This document shows positions 35,940 to 47,996 of a DNA stretch of 64,000 bases, one piece after another. The DNA comes from Balaenoptera acutorostrata (lineage: Eukaryota; Chordata; Mammalia; Artiodactyla; Balaenopteridae), in NCBI RefSeq assembly GCF_949987535.1, contig NC_080078.1, positions 50,308,207-50,372,206 of the forward strand, read 5' to 3'. Below the pieces are notes generated by a model. It was not told the origin of the DNA and ran no database searches. It saw only the letters and a list, made by a program, of their open reading frames with translations. Within the stretch, counting starts at the first letter, position 1. The number at the start of each line of letters is the position of its first letter. The translations under genes were made by a program, and so were the position numbers.

Positions 35940-36600
35940 TTTATTAAGTATTTATTGATTGCCTACTCTTCTTCATTCATTCAATAGATGTGGCTGTGCA
36001 TCTTCTATGTGCTTAGTGTGGTGGATACAGGAATGAGCAAAGCAGATGGACTCCCAGGCCTAGTGGAGCTGACACTCCTGTGACTGTGTCCAGCTATAGC
36101 TAAGCAGCCAAAACAGTCAACTTGTCTTGACACACCTGACTCACAGGCCAATCAGATGAGGCCAGCGTACATACCTAAAAAAGCCAGACAGCTGTCAGTG
36201 GGTTCAGACAATAAATTATATGGCTGTTCAAAGGATGGAAGGTTTGGTGTGGCCAAAACAGTCTTAGGAGACCCCAAGGACAGTTTGGAGCAGTTTCTTG
36301 AGAATATAGTAGGATTTGAAAGAGCAGAGAGAAGAGGAAGGGGATGGCACGCCAGGGAGGTGGAGGAAGAGGCAGGAACAACATGAGCGAGATTAATGGG
36401 CCAGGAATGACTCTAGTCAAGCCAGATCCTAGGCCAGAGAAGGTGAAGCTAAGTAGAAAAGGCAGAGCCAGATGGTGAAGGCACCAGTCATGGAAAAACC
36501 CAAAGAGAAAAGAATATCTTTCATCTGCACTTTGAAAAATCTGCTGGGAAGTGAATGACAGGTCATTTGCAGGTGTATAAGTATTTCAACGTGCTTCTGT
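35940..36600 (+). repeat. Ancient repeat, patchy
   Basis: 35970-36085 resembles the 'ctatgtgcttagtgtggtgg' part of the same ancient family as 33190. 36090-36600 is probably a further part, but this is weak. Confidence 0.4.
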
Positions 36601-37129
36601 CCAGATTGAAGGTACACGGGAAACTTACTCCTCCATTATCTTTCCACCAACTTCAGATCGACATTTCTTCAGGTAAGGAAACCCACAAAAATATAGTAAG
36701 AAGAATTAGAGTGGATTGTTAAAATGTGAGAGAGCAAACGTCTATTTTCTTAGAACATACCCCAGCTGTTCATATTTCACAATTAATATTCCATTGCTAA
36801 TACTTTAGAAAATGGATTTCAAGTATGTGCTTTCACTTGTCCATCTATTTGTGGATCTACTCTCTGTAAGTTGAGTCCAGAGCACAAACATAACAAAAGT
36901 GAACTAGACGTTTAAAAGTAGAGATAGATACATATTGTATGTAAATATGTCTGTGCCATGGCTACAGGCCAAACTTCAGATGAAGAGCTGTGAATGAGGT
37001 GGGGGAAGGGGGCAATGAACAGGTCTGTGGATGAAATACCTAAGTCTTAAATTAACCACTCTGACAAATCAGTTGTCCTACCGTAAAGTTAGGGGTTCTG
37101 TCTAATTAGTAGATCAAATGCACTATTAG
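36601..37129. other. Unassigned
   Basis: No gene or repeat recognised. Confidence 0.4.
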
Positions 37130-37625
37130 CCTCAATTATTGGCCTCCCTCTATCAACACACGTGGCCCTCGAACTTTGGGGTCTCTTCCTGCTCTGACGC
37201 CAGGCCAGCTTTGTGACTTGCTTTGGCCAACAGAATGTGGCAGAGTGAAGCCTTACTAGTTCTGAGCCTAGAACTCAAGAGCCTTTGTGTGTTTCTGCTC
37301 TATTACTTGGAGGTCTGCCAAGTCCCGATCTGAACATACTGTAGGAGGAGAGACCCCATGGAGCAGAGCCCAATTGTCCAGCCTCGGCCCCCTTAGGTCA
37401 GTCAACAGCCAGGTGACCTCCGGCCATGTGAGAACCTGGCCAAGATTAGCAGAACCACCTCCCTAAGGCACAGCTGACCCCCAGATGCATGAGTAAGCCC
37501 AGCCTATACCAGAAATACTGTCCAGCTGACCCTCAGACTCAAGAGGGTCCAGTAATAAAGGCTTGCTGTTTTAATCCACTGAGCTTTAGTGGATTGTTGA
37601 ATAGTAATAGCTCTCTGATAGAGAC
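37130..37625 (+). mobile_element. Solo MLT1-type LTR
   Basis: 'ctttgtgacttgctttggcc', 'gtcaacagccaggtgacctc', 'cagtaataaaggcttgctg' follow MLT1 order. Fifth plus-strand copy in the cluster. Confidence 0.78.
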
Positions 37626-37735
37626 TAGGTCCTGGCTATACATTAGAGTCTTCTGAGAGTTTTAAAATATACCAATCCTTGCACCCCTTGTCTCTATGCT
37701 GTGATTCTGTTTAATCCACCTAGACATTACTTTAT
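37626..37735 (+). mobile_element. MER58/MER5-type hAT relic, half
   Basis: 'ctatacattagagtcttctg' with 'gagagttttaaaatatacca' and 'tgctgtgattctgtttaatc' resembles the left half of the element at 24790. Confidence 0.55.
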
Positions 37736-38219
37736 TTTGTTCTGTTTAAGTTTCTCAGGTTTCTAACATGCAACCAGAGTCAAAACTTCCTGGCTAGAAA
37801 TATGCCTCTTCCTGCCCCTGACTTCTCCAAATATTAAAATTCTAGGTGAGTGGGCCTTTGTTGTCTTAGGTCTGGATAACACTAAAGTGTGTGTGCTTTT
37901 GCACATGTATCACTGAGAACAAGACAAATCTGTCTTCCTACATGAAAAATGGTCCTCTATATGTCCATCAGTTTGTTCAGGCAAGAAGACAGTGTTTTCT
38001 GTCCCAGTAGCCAACATCCAGGACTATCACTTACGGGATGGTTGAGAGAATTTATCCCCTGAAGCCCCTCCTACCTTTCCTCTGGAAGCTGACTGAAACA
38101 GATATAAAGCCTTTTGCTACTTAATATTTAGGTTAGGCTATGAATCTGGCAAAACCAGGAAGAAAGGGGAGGTGACATCTGTAGATCGCTGGGGAGTGAG
38201 GGAGGGGCTTTCAGAAAGG
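37736..38219. other. Unassigned
   Basis: No gene or repeat recognised. Confidence 0.4.
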
Positions 38220-38780
38220 GTTGGACTGTTTTTACATTCTAATTAAGGATGCTTCAGAGAGTTGGCTTGTGAGAGTATGTGACCAACTTGGAGGAGGGAG
38301 CTTGATAAAGAGCATTTTATTTAAGAGTAAGAATATCTATTTGGTAGATCCCTTGGGGCCCCATCCCAATCCCCTTTCCTGGGCAGGTGTACCACCTCTC
38401 CCAACTGTGTCAGTGTTGGCTGCCAGTGACTCATACCTGCCCTCTTTGCCAGAGAATGGCCTTCAGCACACAGAAGCCACGTGCCTGGAAATGCCTGGGA
38501 GGTTATGCCCTCCCTCTTCTGACCTGGAGGCAACCTGCAGCTGGCTAATGACTGACAGACACAGGCTACAGAAGCTTCCTCAGACAGAACAGCCCTCTGG
38601 TGCCATTCACATTCTAGAACTCCCATGGGGTCAGCTGAGGCTCAATTTTAGTGGAAAGCCTGTATTGATGACTTCTTCCCTTGCCCTATTCTGCTTTTTT
38701 CCTATTGCTCTCTCTCCCTCAATAAATCACCTGTTCCAGAATCCCGGTCTCAGGCTCAGCTTCTAGGGATCCCAGCTGAA
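38220..38780 (+). mobile_element. Probable ancient ERVL-type LTR
   Basis: C/T-rich 3' half with AATAAA at 38721-38726 followed by 'cagaatcccggtctcaggct' and 'agcttctagggatcccagct', a layout typical of old ERVL LTR ends. It carries a 181-codon open frame (38221-38766) with no known domain and a competing antisense frame, so I do not treat it as a gene. Confidence 0.45.
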
Positions 38781-38889
38781 GAACATCTGCTTTCCTGAAA
38801 AGTCTCCAGCTGCCCATCAGAAGTGCTGTCAACATCATTCTATCCCTTCTTCCCTCCCACTGGCTCTGAGGAAGCAGTACTCTTCTCTT

Positions 38890-38934
38890 CTGGTATTTAG
38901 AGTGTAGATCACTTATCTACACTCTAAATACCAG
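38890..38934. repeat. Perfect inverted repeat, 20-bp arms, 5-nt loop
   Basis: 38890-38909 and 38915-38934 are exact reverse complements; the loop is CACTT at 38910-38914. The match stops abruptly on both sides, as expected of a template-switch mutation. Whether it is transcribed is unknown. Confidence 0.97.
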
Positions 38935-39009
38935 CTTCTCAAATCACAGGGATGGTTGCTACACAGCCATTTTCCTCAGCATCCTTAAAGGTCTCTTTTT
39001 CTACTCTCA

Positions 39010-39365
39010 CTTCATGCATCCCAGGTAACCTCCACCTTGGGCAAGACTCTGGTGAACTATCTCTTCCTCATTACTCCACTTTTTTCTAGAAAACACTTAA
39101 GGTCAAAATTGAGCCCTGTTTCCTCCTGGAGAACTTCTTCCCAACTCCAGCCCACACTGATCTCTTTTACCTCCTATTCACTTAACATCTACCCATGCAA
39201 TTTCGCTCCTGAAAGAACTCTGTATGTGCTGGCTTTATGCACAAGACGTGCCTTCACCATCGGTTTTATTCATTTCTCTTGCTTTTCTAGCAAAATAGCA
39301 GGTCCTCATGGATAGGGAATATATCTTTCTTATAATTTCATATGCCATAGTACCTTGTTTTGCAG
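39010..39365 (+). repeat. L2 3' end
   Basis: 'tcctggagaacttcttccca' and 'gaatatatctttcttataat' with the order of L2 3' UTR phrases. Diverged. Confidence 0.5.
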
Positions 39366-41610
39366 ATACATATTAACCGATTAGCTAAAAAGGAAAAGTC
39401 TACAGTTACACTTAGGTTTCACAGTGCAAGGGGTGCATCTAACCTTACTGCTAGAGAATAGAAAAGGTTAACTAAGTCTTTGGGAGCTGCCATTTCAGGA
39501 TATCACATCTTTAACAATTATATTCTGTATAATAAGGACCCAATAGCCTGAAATACCAAAATGCCAATTTCCTAGTTAATTGGGAGGATAGATACATTTT
39601 TTCTCCTTTGCAAAAGTTGTTGCTGTTTCACATATGACTTTAACTGTAATGGAAATGAGGCTGGACAAATCAATTTTTAGCCCTTAGCAAGTTAAGTTTG
39701 TCAATATAGAATGTAAATAGCAATAGAGATTGGTAGTTAACACTACAGTTTTAATCCAATATAATACCTCTCCTTCCTCTTTCCCAATTAACTCCAAAAT
39801 CTCCTGTAATTAACATGATTTATGCCACTAGAGTAAAGGCCATTTCTAGACCGTGTACTCTAAGTCCTCATTATGCAAAATGATTTAAAATTTCAACTTA
39901 CATTTTGCAAAAAACAAAATATACAAATGGGGCCAGTGTATCAAATGGGAGCTTTAAATTCTTCCCTCCCAGAATTTTCATGCTATAGATTTTAAATGAT
40001 GGCAATACATTCCAATAAGCATCCTCACCTTAAACTTAAGCATATTTCTCAGAAATGAAGACACGTTACATTCGTGAAAGAGTGAAAACGTAACTGAGTT
40101 GTACTCATCTGAAGGTCAGTCTTCCACCAGAAAACACAGCTATGTAGAAAAAAGAGACACAGCTGAGCAATCCAAAGTCGTTTACAAAAAGAAAGAGAGA
40201 TTTAGAGAGAGGGAGGGAGGAAAGGGGGGTGAAGGGAAGGAAGGAGAGAGCCAGGGAAGAGGGAAAAGGAAGTAAAGACAGAGCCACTCTGGGTTGTTGA
40301 TATGACTGTGATAAAGTACAAATGCTGAAAATCATGGTTTAGCAGATGGGTCCTCGGTTCGCCCTGAGCCTATTGACATATATTGCATATGGTTGTTACA
40401 TTCTTGGTTATCTAACTTGCCAGCCTCTCCCAATTAAAATCAGCACTTTGTTAAGGCAGAGAGCTGCAGGAGGCTAGCTACCTTTAAAGCCACAACCGGA
40501 AACTGGAGAAAAGACAGAAAAACACACCATGACACAGAAAGTGGTATTTGCTATGGCAGTTGTGAATCATCAAGAAAAGACAAGTTTAGTTCTGAATTTT
40601 TGTTTCAGAAAGCACAGAAATTGGTAATATGTTTTTGCAAGGCTTTCAACAAATGTTTCAAAAATCTGTCATGCTCTAAAAGGAAAAGCTGTGAAAATCT
40701 GAAATATTCATGAATGTTTAGAGCTGCCTTTATTCTATGGGTCAGTTTCCAGTTCAGGTACTCTGACCTAGGTTTCTCATAAACTGAAAAAGTGTCCCCC
40801 AAATACACTTCCTATTAGACCTAAAGATTTTTACTTGGAAGATAGAATGACCCTAATTATTAAGAATAGCTTATTACTCAAGGGGAGGGGGAGGGGCAGC
40901 AAGAGGTACAATATAAGGCAAACTAAGGTCACCAAGTAGGATGTCAGTAAATGTGGGTGACATGTGGACCTCAGAAGCAGTTGGGTTGAGCTGAGAAAAA
41001 CAGAGGAAGAAACAGATCCTTACTCCAACTTACCCCAAGAATGTTCTATCTAAATTGAACTAGGTTGTTTTAGGAATCCCTAATCTAAATTATCCTAATC
41101 TCTAAAATAATAGAACCCTGCTCTCCATCCAACCATGACCTATCAGTTGTAGCCATGTAATAGGTAAAAAAGAAGGAAACAGTTTCTACAGGCTGAGGAG
41201 ACAGCACTTTTAAAGACACAAAGCCATTTGAACGCTTGGTATGGTTATAGCTAAATCGGGGAGCACAAGCGGAGCAGGTGAGAGCTACAGATGTGTGTCA
41301 CGGGGCGGCTGTGAGGGTTGCTAATTAGGTGGCCTCTGTTGGATTTGGCACCAAATGACAAAAGCCAAAGGATGAGCAAGTGGACTTTCAGGCCTCAAGC
41401 TTGGCTACCTGGGATAAAAGAGGTGCTATTAGTAGACACAGGAAGGTAAGAAGATGAGGTGGCAATACTGAGGGCAGTCTACACAGGAGTCTCTGGTAGG
41501 TGTATCCAGGAGAGCCCTCTAGAAAGCAGTTTGAAAAATCAGTGTCAAGCTCTTGAGAAAGGCCTAGAACTTGGTATCATTACCTAGATGTGATCATCTG
41601 AGTTGCAGAG
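39366..41610. other. Long unassigned stretch
   Basis: 39400-40100 is AT-rich with no recognised repeat. 40190-40280 is a G/A-only purine tract. No gene is supported. Confidence 0.45.
40190..40280. repeat. Polypurine (GA-rich) tract
   Basis: Almost only A and G on the plus strand over about 85 bases (AGAGAGGGAGGGAGG type), able in principle to form triplex DNA. Confidence 0.85.
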
Positions 41611-41614
41611 CAGG

Positions 41615-42055
41615 ACTGCTTCAAGCATGGTCAACAGACCAACAGCATCATCTGGAAGAATATAAGAAATGCACTTTCCTTTTCACTATTTTTCTTAAAT
41701 TGAGGTATAGTTAATTTACAATGTTTTGTTAGTTTCAGGTGTACAGCAAAGTGATTCAGTTATATATATATACATACATATATATGTATATATCCTTTTT
41801 CAGATTATTTTCCATTGTAGGTTATTTTATAAGGTATTGAGTACAGTTACCTGTACTATACAGTAGGTCCTTGTTGTTTACCTACTTTACATACAGTAGT
41901 GTGTATATGTTAAACCCCAAACTCCTAACTTACCTCTCCCTCACCAAGAAATACACTTTCTTGAGCTCCACCTCAGACCTATTGAGTCAGAATTTCTGTA
42001 TTTTAGCAAACTCTCCAGATGATTTTATGTCCACTAAAGTTTGAAAAGTACTGGG
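41615..42055 (+). mobile_element. MER5A relic split by an L1
   Basis: Left part 41615-41679 ('ggtcaacagaccaacagcatcat'-type start) and right part 41946-42055 ('cacctcagacctattgagtc', ending 'aagtttgaaaagtact') form one MER5A. The L1 at 41680-41945 sits within it. Confidence 0.75.
41664..41961 (-). mobile_element. 5'-truncated L1 3' end with 16-bp target duplication
   Basis: 41680-41945 is an antisense cetartiodactyl L1 3' UTR ('tagtttcaggtgtacagcaa') with an internal TA repeat. The flanks 41664-41679 and 41946-41961 are a 16-bp target duplication with two mismatches. Same subfamily as window positions 1-236. Confidence 0.9.
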
Positions 42056-42168
42056 CAAGAGAGTGTATGAGTTCATGGAATGAGAAGGTATATACTGAAA
42101 GGAAAGAAAGTTTTCACATTGGAGAATTCCTTTAGGGGCTGAAAAGCAGAAAAAACAAACAAACAAAA
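42056..42168. other. Spacer before L1 copy C
   Basis: Ends in an (AAAC)-rich stretch at 42150-42168, which is the integration site of the L1. Confidence 0.6.
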
Positions 42169-43070
42169 GACCCCTCCCGTCAGAACCAAGATGGCGGAAT
42201 AGAAGGACATGCTCTCACTCCCTCTTGCGAGAACACCAGAATCACAACTAGCTGCTGGACAATCATCGACAGGAAGACACTGGAACTCACCAAAAAAGAT
42301 ACTCCACATCCAAAGACAAAGGAGAAGCCACAGTGAGACGGTAAGAGGGGCACAATCACAGTAAAATCAAATCCAATAACTGGTGGGTGGGTGACTCACA
42401 GACTGGTGAACACTTATACCACAGAAGCCCACACACTGGAGTGAAGGTTCTGAGCACCACGTCAGGCTTCCCAACCTGGGGTTCCAGCAACGGGAGGAGG
42501 AATTCCTAGAGAATCAGACTTTGAAGCCTAGTGGAAATTGATTGTGGGACTTCGACAAGACTGGGGGAAACAGAGACTCCACTCTTGGAGGGCACACACA
42601 AAGTAGTGTGTGCATCAGGACTGAGGGAAAGGAGCAGTGACCCCAGGGGAGACTGAACCAGACCTACCTGCTAGTGTTGGAGGGTCTCCTGCAGAGGCAG
42701 GGGGTGGCTCTGTTTCACCGTGGGGACAAGGACACTGGCAGCAGAAGTTCTGGGAAGTACTCCTTGGCATCAGCCCTCCCAGAGTCTGTCATTAGCCCCA
42801 ATAAAGAGCCCAGGTAGGCTCCAGTGTTGGGTTGCCTCAGGCAAAACAACCAACAGGGAGGGAACCCAGCCCCACCCATCAACAGTCAAGTGGATTAAAG
42901 TTTTACTGAGCTCTACCCACCAGAGTAACAGTCAGCTCTACCCACCTCCAGTCCCTCCCATCAAGCCTCTTAGATAGCTTCATCCACCAGAGGGCAGACA
43001 GCAGAAGCAAGAAGAACTACAATCCTTCAGCCTGTGGAAAAAAATCCACATTCACAGAAAGATAGACAAC
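42169..43070 (+). promoter_or_regulatory. L1 copy C 5' UTR with internal promoter
   Basis: L1 5' UTRs act as internal RNA polymerase II promoters. The first 30 bases include CAAGATGGCGG (42187-42197), a YY1-type site that fixes the start site in human L1. The rest (42200-43070) is moderately GC-rich and has no coding sign. Activity is inferred only. Confidence 0.75.
42187..42197 (+). promoter_or_regulatory. YY1-type site at the L1 5' end
   Basis: CAAGATGGCGG about 18 bases from the 5' end, the same relative place as the YY1 site of other mammalian L1s. Confidence 0.7.
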
Positions 43071-43976
43071 ATGAAAAGGCAGAGGGCTATATATCAGATG
43101 AAGGAACAAGATAAAACCCCAGAAAAACAACTAAATGAAGTGGACAGAGGCAACCTTCCAGAAAAAGAATTCAGAATAATGATAGTGAAGATGATCCAGG
43201 ACCTCGGAAAAAGAACGGAGGCAAAGATTGAGAAGATGCAGGAAATGTTTAACAAACACCTAGAAGAATTAAAGAACAAACAAACAGAGATGAACAATAC
43301 AATAACTGAAATGAAAACTACACTAGAAGGAATCAATAGCAGAATAACTGAGGCAGAAGAACGGATAAGTGACCTGGAAGACAGAATGGTGGAATTCACT
43401 GCTGTGGAACAGAATAAAGAAAAAAGAATGAAAAGAAATGAAGACAGCCTAAGAGACCTCTGGGACAACATTAAACACAACAACATTCGCATTATAGGGG
43501 TCCCAGAAGGAGAAGAGAGAGAGAAAGGACCAGAGAAAATATTTGAAGAGATTATATTCGAAAACTTCCCTAACATGGGAAAGAAAATAGTCACCCAAGT
43601 CCAGGAAGTGCAGAGAGTCCCATACAGGATAAACTCAACGAGAAACATGCTGAGACACATAGTAATCAAATTGGCAAAATTTAAAGACAAAGAAAAATTA
43701 TCGAAAGCAGCAAGGGAAAAATGACAAATAACATACAAGGGAACTCCTATAAGGTTAACAACTGATTTCTCAGCAGAAACTCTACAGTCCAGAAGGGAGT
43801 GGCATGGTATACTTAAAGTGATGAAAGGGAAGAACCTACAACCAAGATTACTCTACCCAGCAACGATCTCATTCAGATTCAATGGAGAAATCAAAAGCTT
43901 TACAGACAAGCAAAAGCTAGGAGAATTCAGCACCACCAAACCAGCTCTACAACAAATGCTAAAGGAACTTCTCTAA
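43071..43976 (+). pseudogene. L1 ORF1 protein, one internal stop
   Basis: ORF1p is a trimeric nucleic-acid chaperone that coats L1 RNA in the cytoplasmic particle. The start MKRQRAIYQMKEQ lies after the 5' UTR. A long coiled coil spans about residues 30-130 (heptads through 'INSRITEAEERISDLED'), then the RRM region with 'NIRIIGVPEGEE' near residue 140-155, then the C-terminal domain. Codon 218 is TGA (43722-43724), where copy A has glutamine. The same frame then stays open to TAA at 43974-43976, giving 301 codons against 338 in human L1. Translation would end within the C-terminal RNA-binding domain, so it should be inactive. The antisense 214-codon ORF is a shadow. Confidence 0.93.
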
Positions 43977-44034
43977 GTGGGAAACACAAGAGAAGAAAAG
44001 GACCTACATAAACAAACCCAAAACGATTAAGAAA

Positions 44035-47000
44035 ATGGTCATAGGAACATACATATTGATAATTACCTTAAATGTGAATGGATTAAATGCTCCAACCAAA
44101 AGACACAGGCTTGCTGAATGGATACAAAAACAAGACCCATTTATATGCTGTCTACAAGAGACCCACTTCAGACCTAGGGACACATACAGACTGAAAGTGA
44201 GGGGATGGAAAAAGATATTCCATGCAAATGGAAATCAAAAGAAAGCTGGAGTAGCTATACTCATATCAGATAAAATAGACTTTAAAATAAAGAATGTTAC
44301 AAGAGAAAAGGAAGGACACTATAGAATGATCAAGGGATCAATCCAAGAAGAAGATATAACAATTATAAATATATATGCACCCAACATAGGAGCACCACAA
44401 CACATAAGGCAACTGCTAACAGCTATAAAAGAGGAAATCGATAGTAACACAATCATAGTAGGGGAGTTTAACACCTCACTTACACCAATGGACAGATCAT
44501 CCAAAATGAAAATAAATAAGGAAACAGACGCTTTAAATGACACAATAGAGCAGACAGATTTAATTGATATTTATAGGACATTCCATCCAAAAACAGCAGA
44601 TTACACTTTCTTCTCAAGTGCACACAGAACATTCTCCAGGATAGATCACATCCTGGGTCACAAATCAAGCCTCAGTAAATTTAAGAAAACTGAAATCATA
44701 TCAAGCATCTTTTCTGACCACAACGCTATGAGATTAGAAATGAATTACAGGGGAAAAAACACAAACACATGGAGGCTAAACAATACGTTACTAAATAACC
44801 AAGAGATCACTGAAGAAATCAAAGAGGAAATCAAAAAATACCTAAAAACAAATGACAATGAAAACAGGACGATCCAAAACCTATTGGATGCAGCAAAAGA
44901 GGTTCTAAGAGGGAAGTTTATAGCTATACAAGCCTATCTCAAGAAACAAGAAAACTCTCAAATAAACAATCTAACTTTACACCTAAAGGAAGTAGAGAAA
45001 GAAGATCAAACGAAACCCAAAGTTAGCAGAAGGAAAGAAATCATCAGAGCAGAAATAAATGAAATAGAAACAAAGAAAACGATAGCAAAGATCAATAAAA
45101 CGAAAAGCTGGTTCTTTGAGAAGATAAACAACACTGATAAACCATTAGTCAGACTCATCAAGAAAAAGAGGGAGAGGACTCAAATTAATAAAATTAGAAA
45201 TGAAAAAGGAGAAGTTTCAACAGACACCACAGAAATACAATGCATCCTAAGAGAGAACTACAAGCAACTCTGTGCCAATAAAATGGACAACCTGGAAGAA
45301 ATGGACAAATTCTTAGAAAGGTATAACCTTCCAAGACTGAACCAGGAAGAAACAGAATATATGAACAGACCAATCACAAGTAATGAAGTTGAAACTGTGA
45401 TTAAAAATCTTCCAACAAACAAAAGTCCAGGACCAGATGGCTTCACGGGTGAATTCTACCAAACATTTAGAGAAGAGCTATCACACATCCTTCTCAAACT
45501 CTTCCAAAAAATTGCAGAGGAAGGAACACTCCCAAACTCTTTCTATGAGGCCACCATCACCCTGATACCAAAACCAGACAAAGATACTACAAAAAAAGAA
45601 AATTACAGACCAACATCACTGATGAATATAGATGCAAAAATCCTCAACAAAATACTAGCAAATAGAATCCAACAACACATTAAAAGGATCATACACCATG
45701 ATCAAGTGGGATTTATCCCAGGGATGCAAGGATTCTTCAATATACGCAAATCAATCAATGTGATACACCCTATTAACAAATTGAAGAATAAAAACTATAT
45801 GATCATCTCAATAGATGCAGAAAAAGCTTTTGACAAAATTCAACACCCATTTATGATAAAAACTCTCCAGAAAGTGGGCATAGAGGGAACCTACCTCAAC
45901 ATGATAAAGGCCATATACGAGAAACCCACAGCAAACATCATTCTCAATGGTGAAAAACTGAAAGCATTTCCTCTACAATCAGGAACGAGACAAGGATGTC
46001 CACTCTCACCACTATTATTCAACATAGTTCTGGAAGTCCTAGCCATGGCAATCAGAGAAGAAAAAGAAATAAAAGGAATACAAATTGGAAAAGAAGAAGT
46101 AAAACTGTCACTGTTTGCAGATGACACGCTACTATACATAGATAATCCTAAAAATGCCCCCAGAAAACTACCAGAGCTAATCAATGAATTTGGTAAAGTT
46201 GCAGGATACAAAATTAATGCACAGAAATCTCTTGCATTCCTATACAGTGATGATGAAAAATCTGAAAGAGAAATTAAGGAAACACTCCCATTTACCACTG
46301 CAACAAAAAGAATAAAATACCTAGGAATAAACCTACCTAGGGAGACAAAAGACCTGTATGCAGAAAACTATAAGACACTGATGAAAGAAATTAAAGATGA
46401 TACCAACAGATGGAGAGATATACCATGTTCTTGGATTGGAAGAATCAATATTGTGAAAATGACTATACTACCCAAAGCAATCCGTATTAAATTACCAATG
46501 GCATTTTTTACGGAACTAGAACAAATCATCTTAAAATTTGTATGGAGACACAAAAGACCCCGAATAGCAAAAGCAGTCTTCAGGGAAAAAAACGGAGCTG
46601 GAGGAATCAGACTCCCTGACTTCAGACTATACTACAAAGCTACAGTAATCAAGACAATATGGTACTGGCACAAAAACAGAAACATAGATCAATGAAACAA
46701 GATAGAAAGCCTAGAGATAAACCCACGCACCTATGGTCAACTAATCTATGACAAAGGAGGCAAAGATATACAATGGAGAAAAGACAGTCTCTTCAATAAG
46801 TGGTGCTGGGAAAACTGGACAGCTACATGTAAAAGAATGAAATTAGAACACTCCCTAACACCATACACAAAAATAAACTCAAAATGGATTCGAGACCTAA
46901 AGGTAAGACCGGACACTCTAAAACTCTTAGAGGAAAACATAGGAAGAACACTCTTTGACATAAATCACAGCAAGATCTTTTTTGATCCACCTCCTAGAGT

Positions 47001-47820
47001 AATGGAAATAAAAACAAAAATAAACAAATGGGATCTAATGAAACTTCAAAGCCTTTGCACAGCAAAGGAAACCATAAACAAGATGAAAAGACAACCCTTA
47101 GAATGGGAGAAAATATTTGCAAACGAATCAACGGACAAAGGATTAATCTCCAAAATATATAAACAGCTCATGCAGTTCAATATTAAAGAAACAAACAACC
47201 CAATCCAAAAATGGGCAGAAGACCTAAATAGACATCTCTCCAAAGAAGACATACAGATGGCCAAGAAGCACATGAAAAGCTGCTCAACATCACTAATTAT
47301 TAGAGAAATGCAAATCAAAACTACAATGAGATATCACCTCACACCAGTTAGAATGGGCATCATCAGAAAGTCTACAAGCAACAAATGCTGGAGAGCATGT
47401 GGAGAAAAGGGAACCCTCTTGCACTGTTGTTGGGAATGTAAATTGATACAACCACTATGGAGAACAGTATGGAGGTTCCTTAAAAAACTAAAAATAGAAT
47501 TACCATGTGATCCAGCAAACCCACTACTGGGCATATACCCAGAGAAAACCATAATTCAAAAAGACACATGCACCCCAATGTTCATTGCAGCACTATTTAC
47601 AATAGCCAGGTCATGAAAGCAACCTAAATGCCCATAGACAGATGAATGGATAAAGAAGTTGTGGTACATATATACAATGGAATATTACTCAGCCATAAAA
47701 AGGAACGAAACTGAGTCATTTGTGGAGACGTGGATGGACCTAGAGACTGTCATACAGAGTGAAGTAAGTCAGAAAGAGAAAAACAAATATCGTATATTAA
47801 CGCATGTATGTGGAACCTAG
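44035..47820 (+). pseudogene. L1 ORF2 protein (endonuclease + reverse transcriptase), three stops
   Basis: ORF2p nicks target DNA and reverse-transcribes L1 RNA in the nucleus. The frame is 1,261 codons (human 1,275) and never shifts. Stops are at codon 887 (TGA 46693-46695), 1194 (TGA 47614-47616) and 1201 (TAG 47635-47637); the natural stop is TAG 47818-47820. The endonuclease is at about residues 1-235, with early Asn/Glu residues ('NVNGLN', 'QETHF') and 'FSDHNA' at 226-231. The RT domain is at about 440-780, with '[13 protein letters not shown]' and catalytic FADD at 694-697. A Cys/His cluster ('[10 protein letters not shown]') lies near 1120. The first stop leaves endonuclease and RT intact but removes the C-terminal segment. 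That segment contributes to retrotransposition, so the product is expected to be defective. Confidence 0.95.
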
Positions 47821-47990
47821 AAAAATGCTAGAGATGAACCAGTTTGCAGGGCAGAAGTGGAGACACAGATGTAGAGAACAAACATATGGACACCAAAGGG
47901 GGAAAACTGCAGTGGGGTGGGGATGGTGGTGTGCTGAATTGGGCAATTGGGATTGACATGTATACACTGATGTGTATGAAATTGATGACT

Positions 47991-47996
47991 AATAAA
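47991..47996 (+). terminator. L1 copy C poly(A) signal
   Basis: AATAAA 20 bases before the A-rich tail. Directs 3' end formation of L1 RNA. Confidence 0.8.

Noticed and set aside
38221..38766. 181-codon open frame, longest outside L1
   Set aside because: No domain or signal, an overlapping 101-codon antisense frame, and it lies in sequence that looks like an old LTR with its own AATAAA. Chance ORF.
38890..38934. Calling the hairpin a microRNA gene
   Set aside because: Perfect short stem with a 5-nt loop is too short and too perfect for a typical pre-miRNA, and there is no evidence of expression.
43094..43738. 214-codon ORF antisense to L1 ORF1
   Set aside because: Mirror frame of the ORF1 coiled coil; A-rich coding sequence often leaves the antisense frame open.
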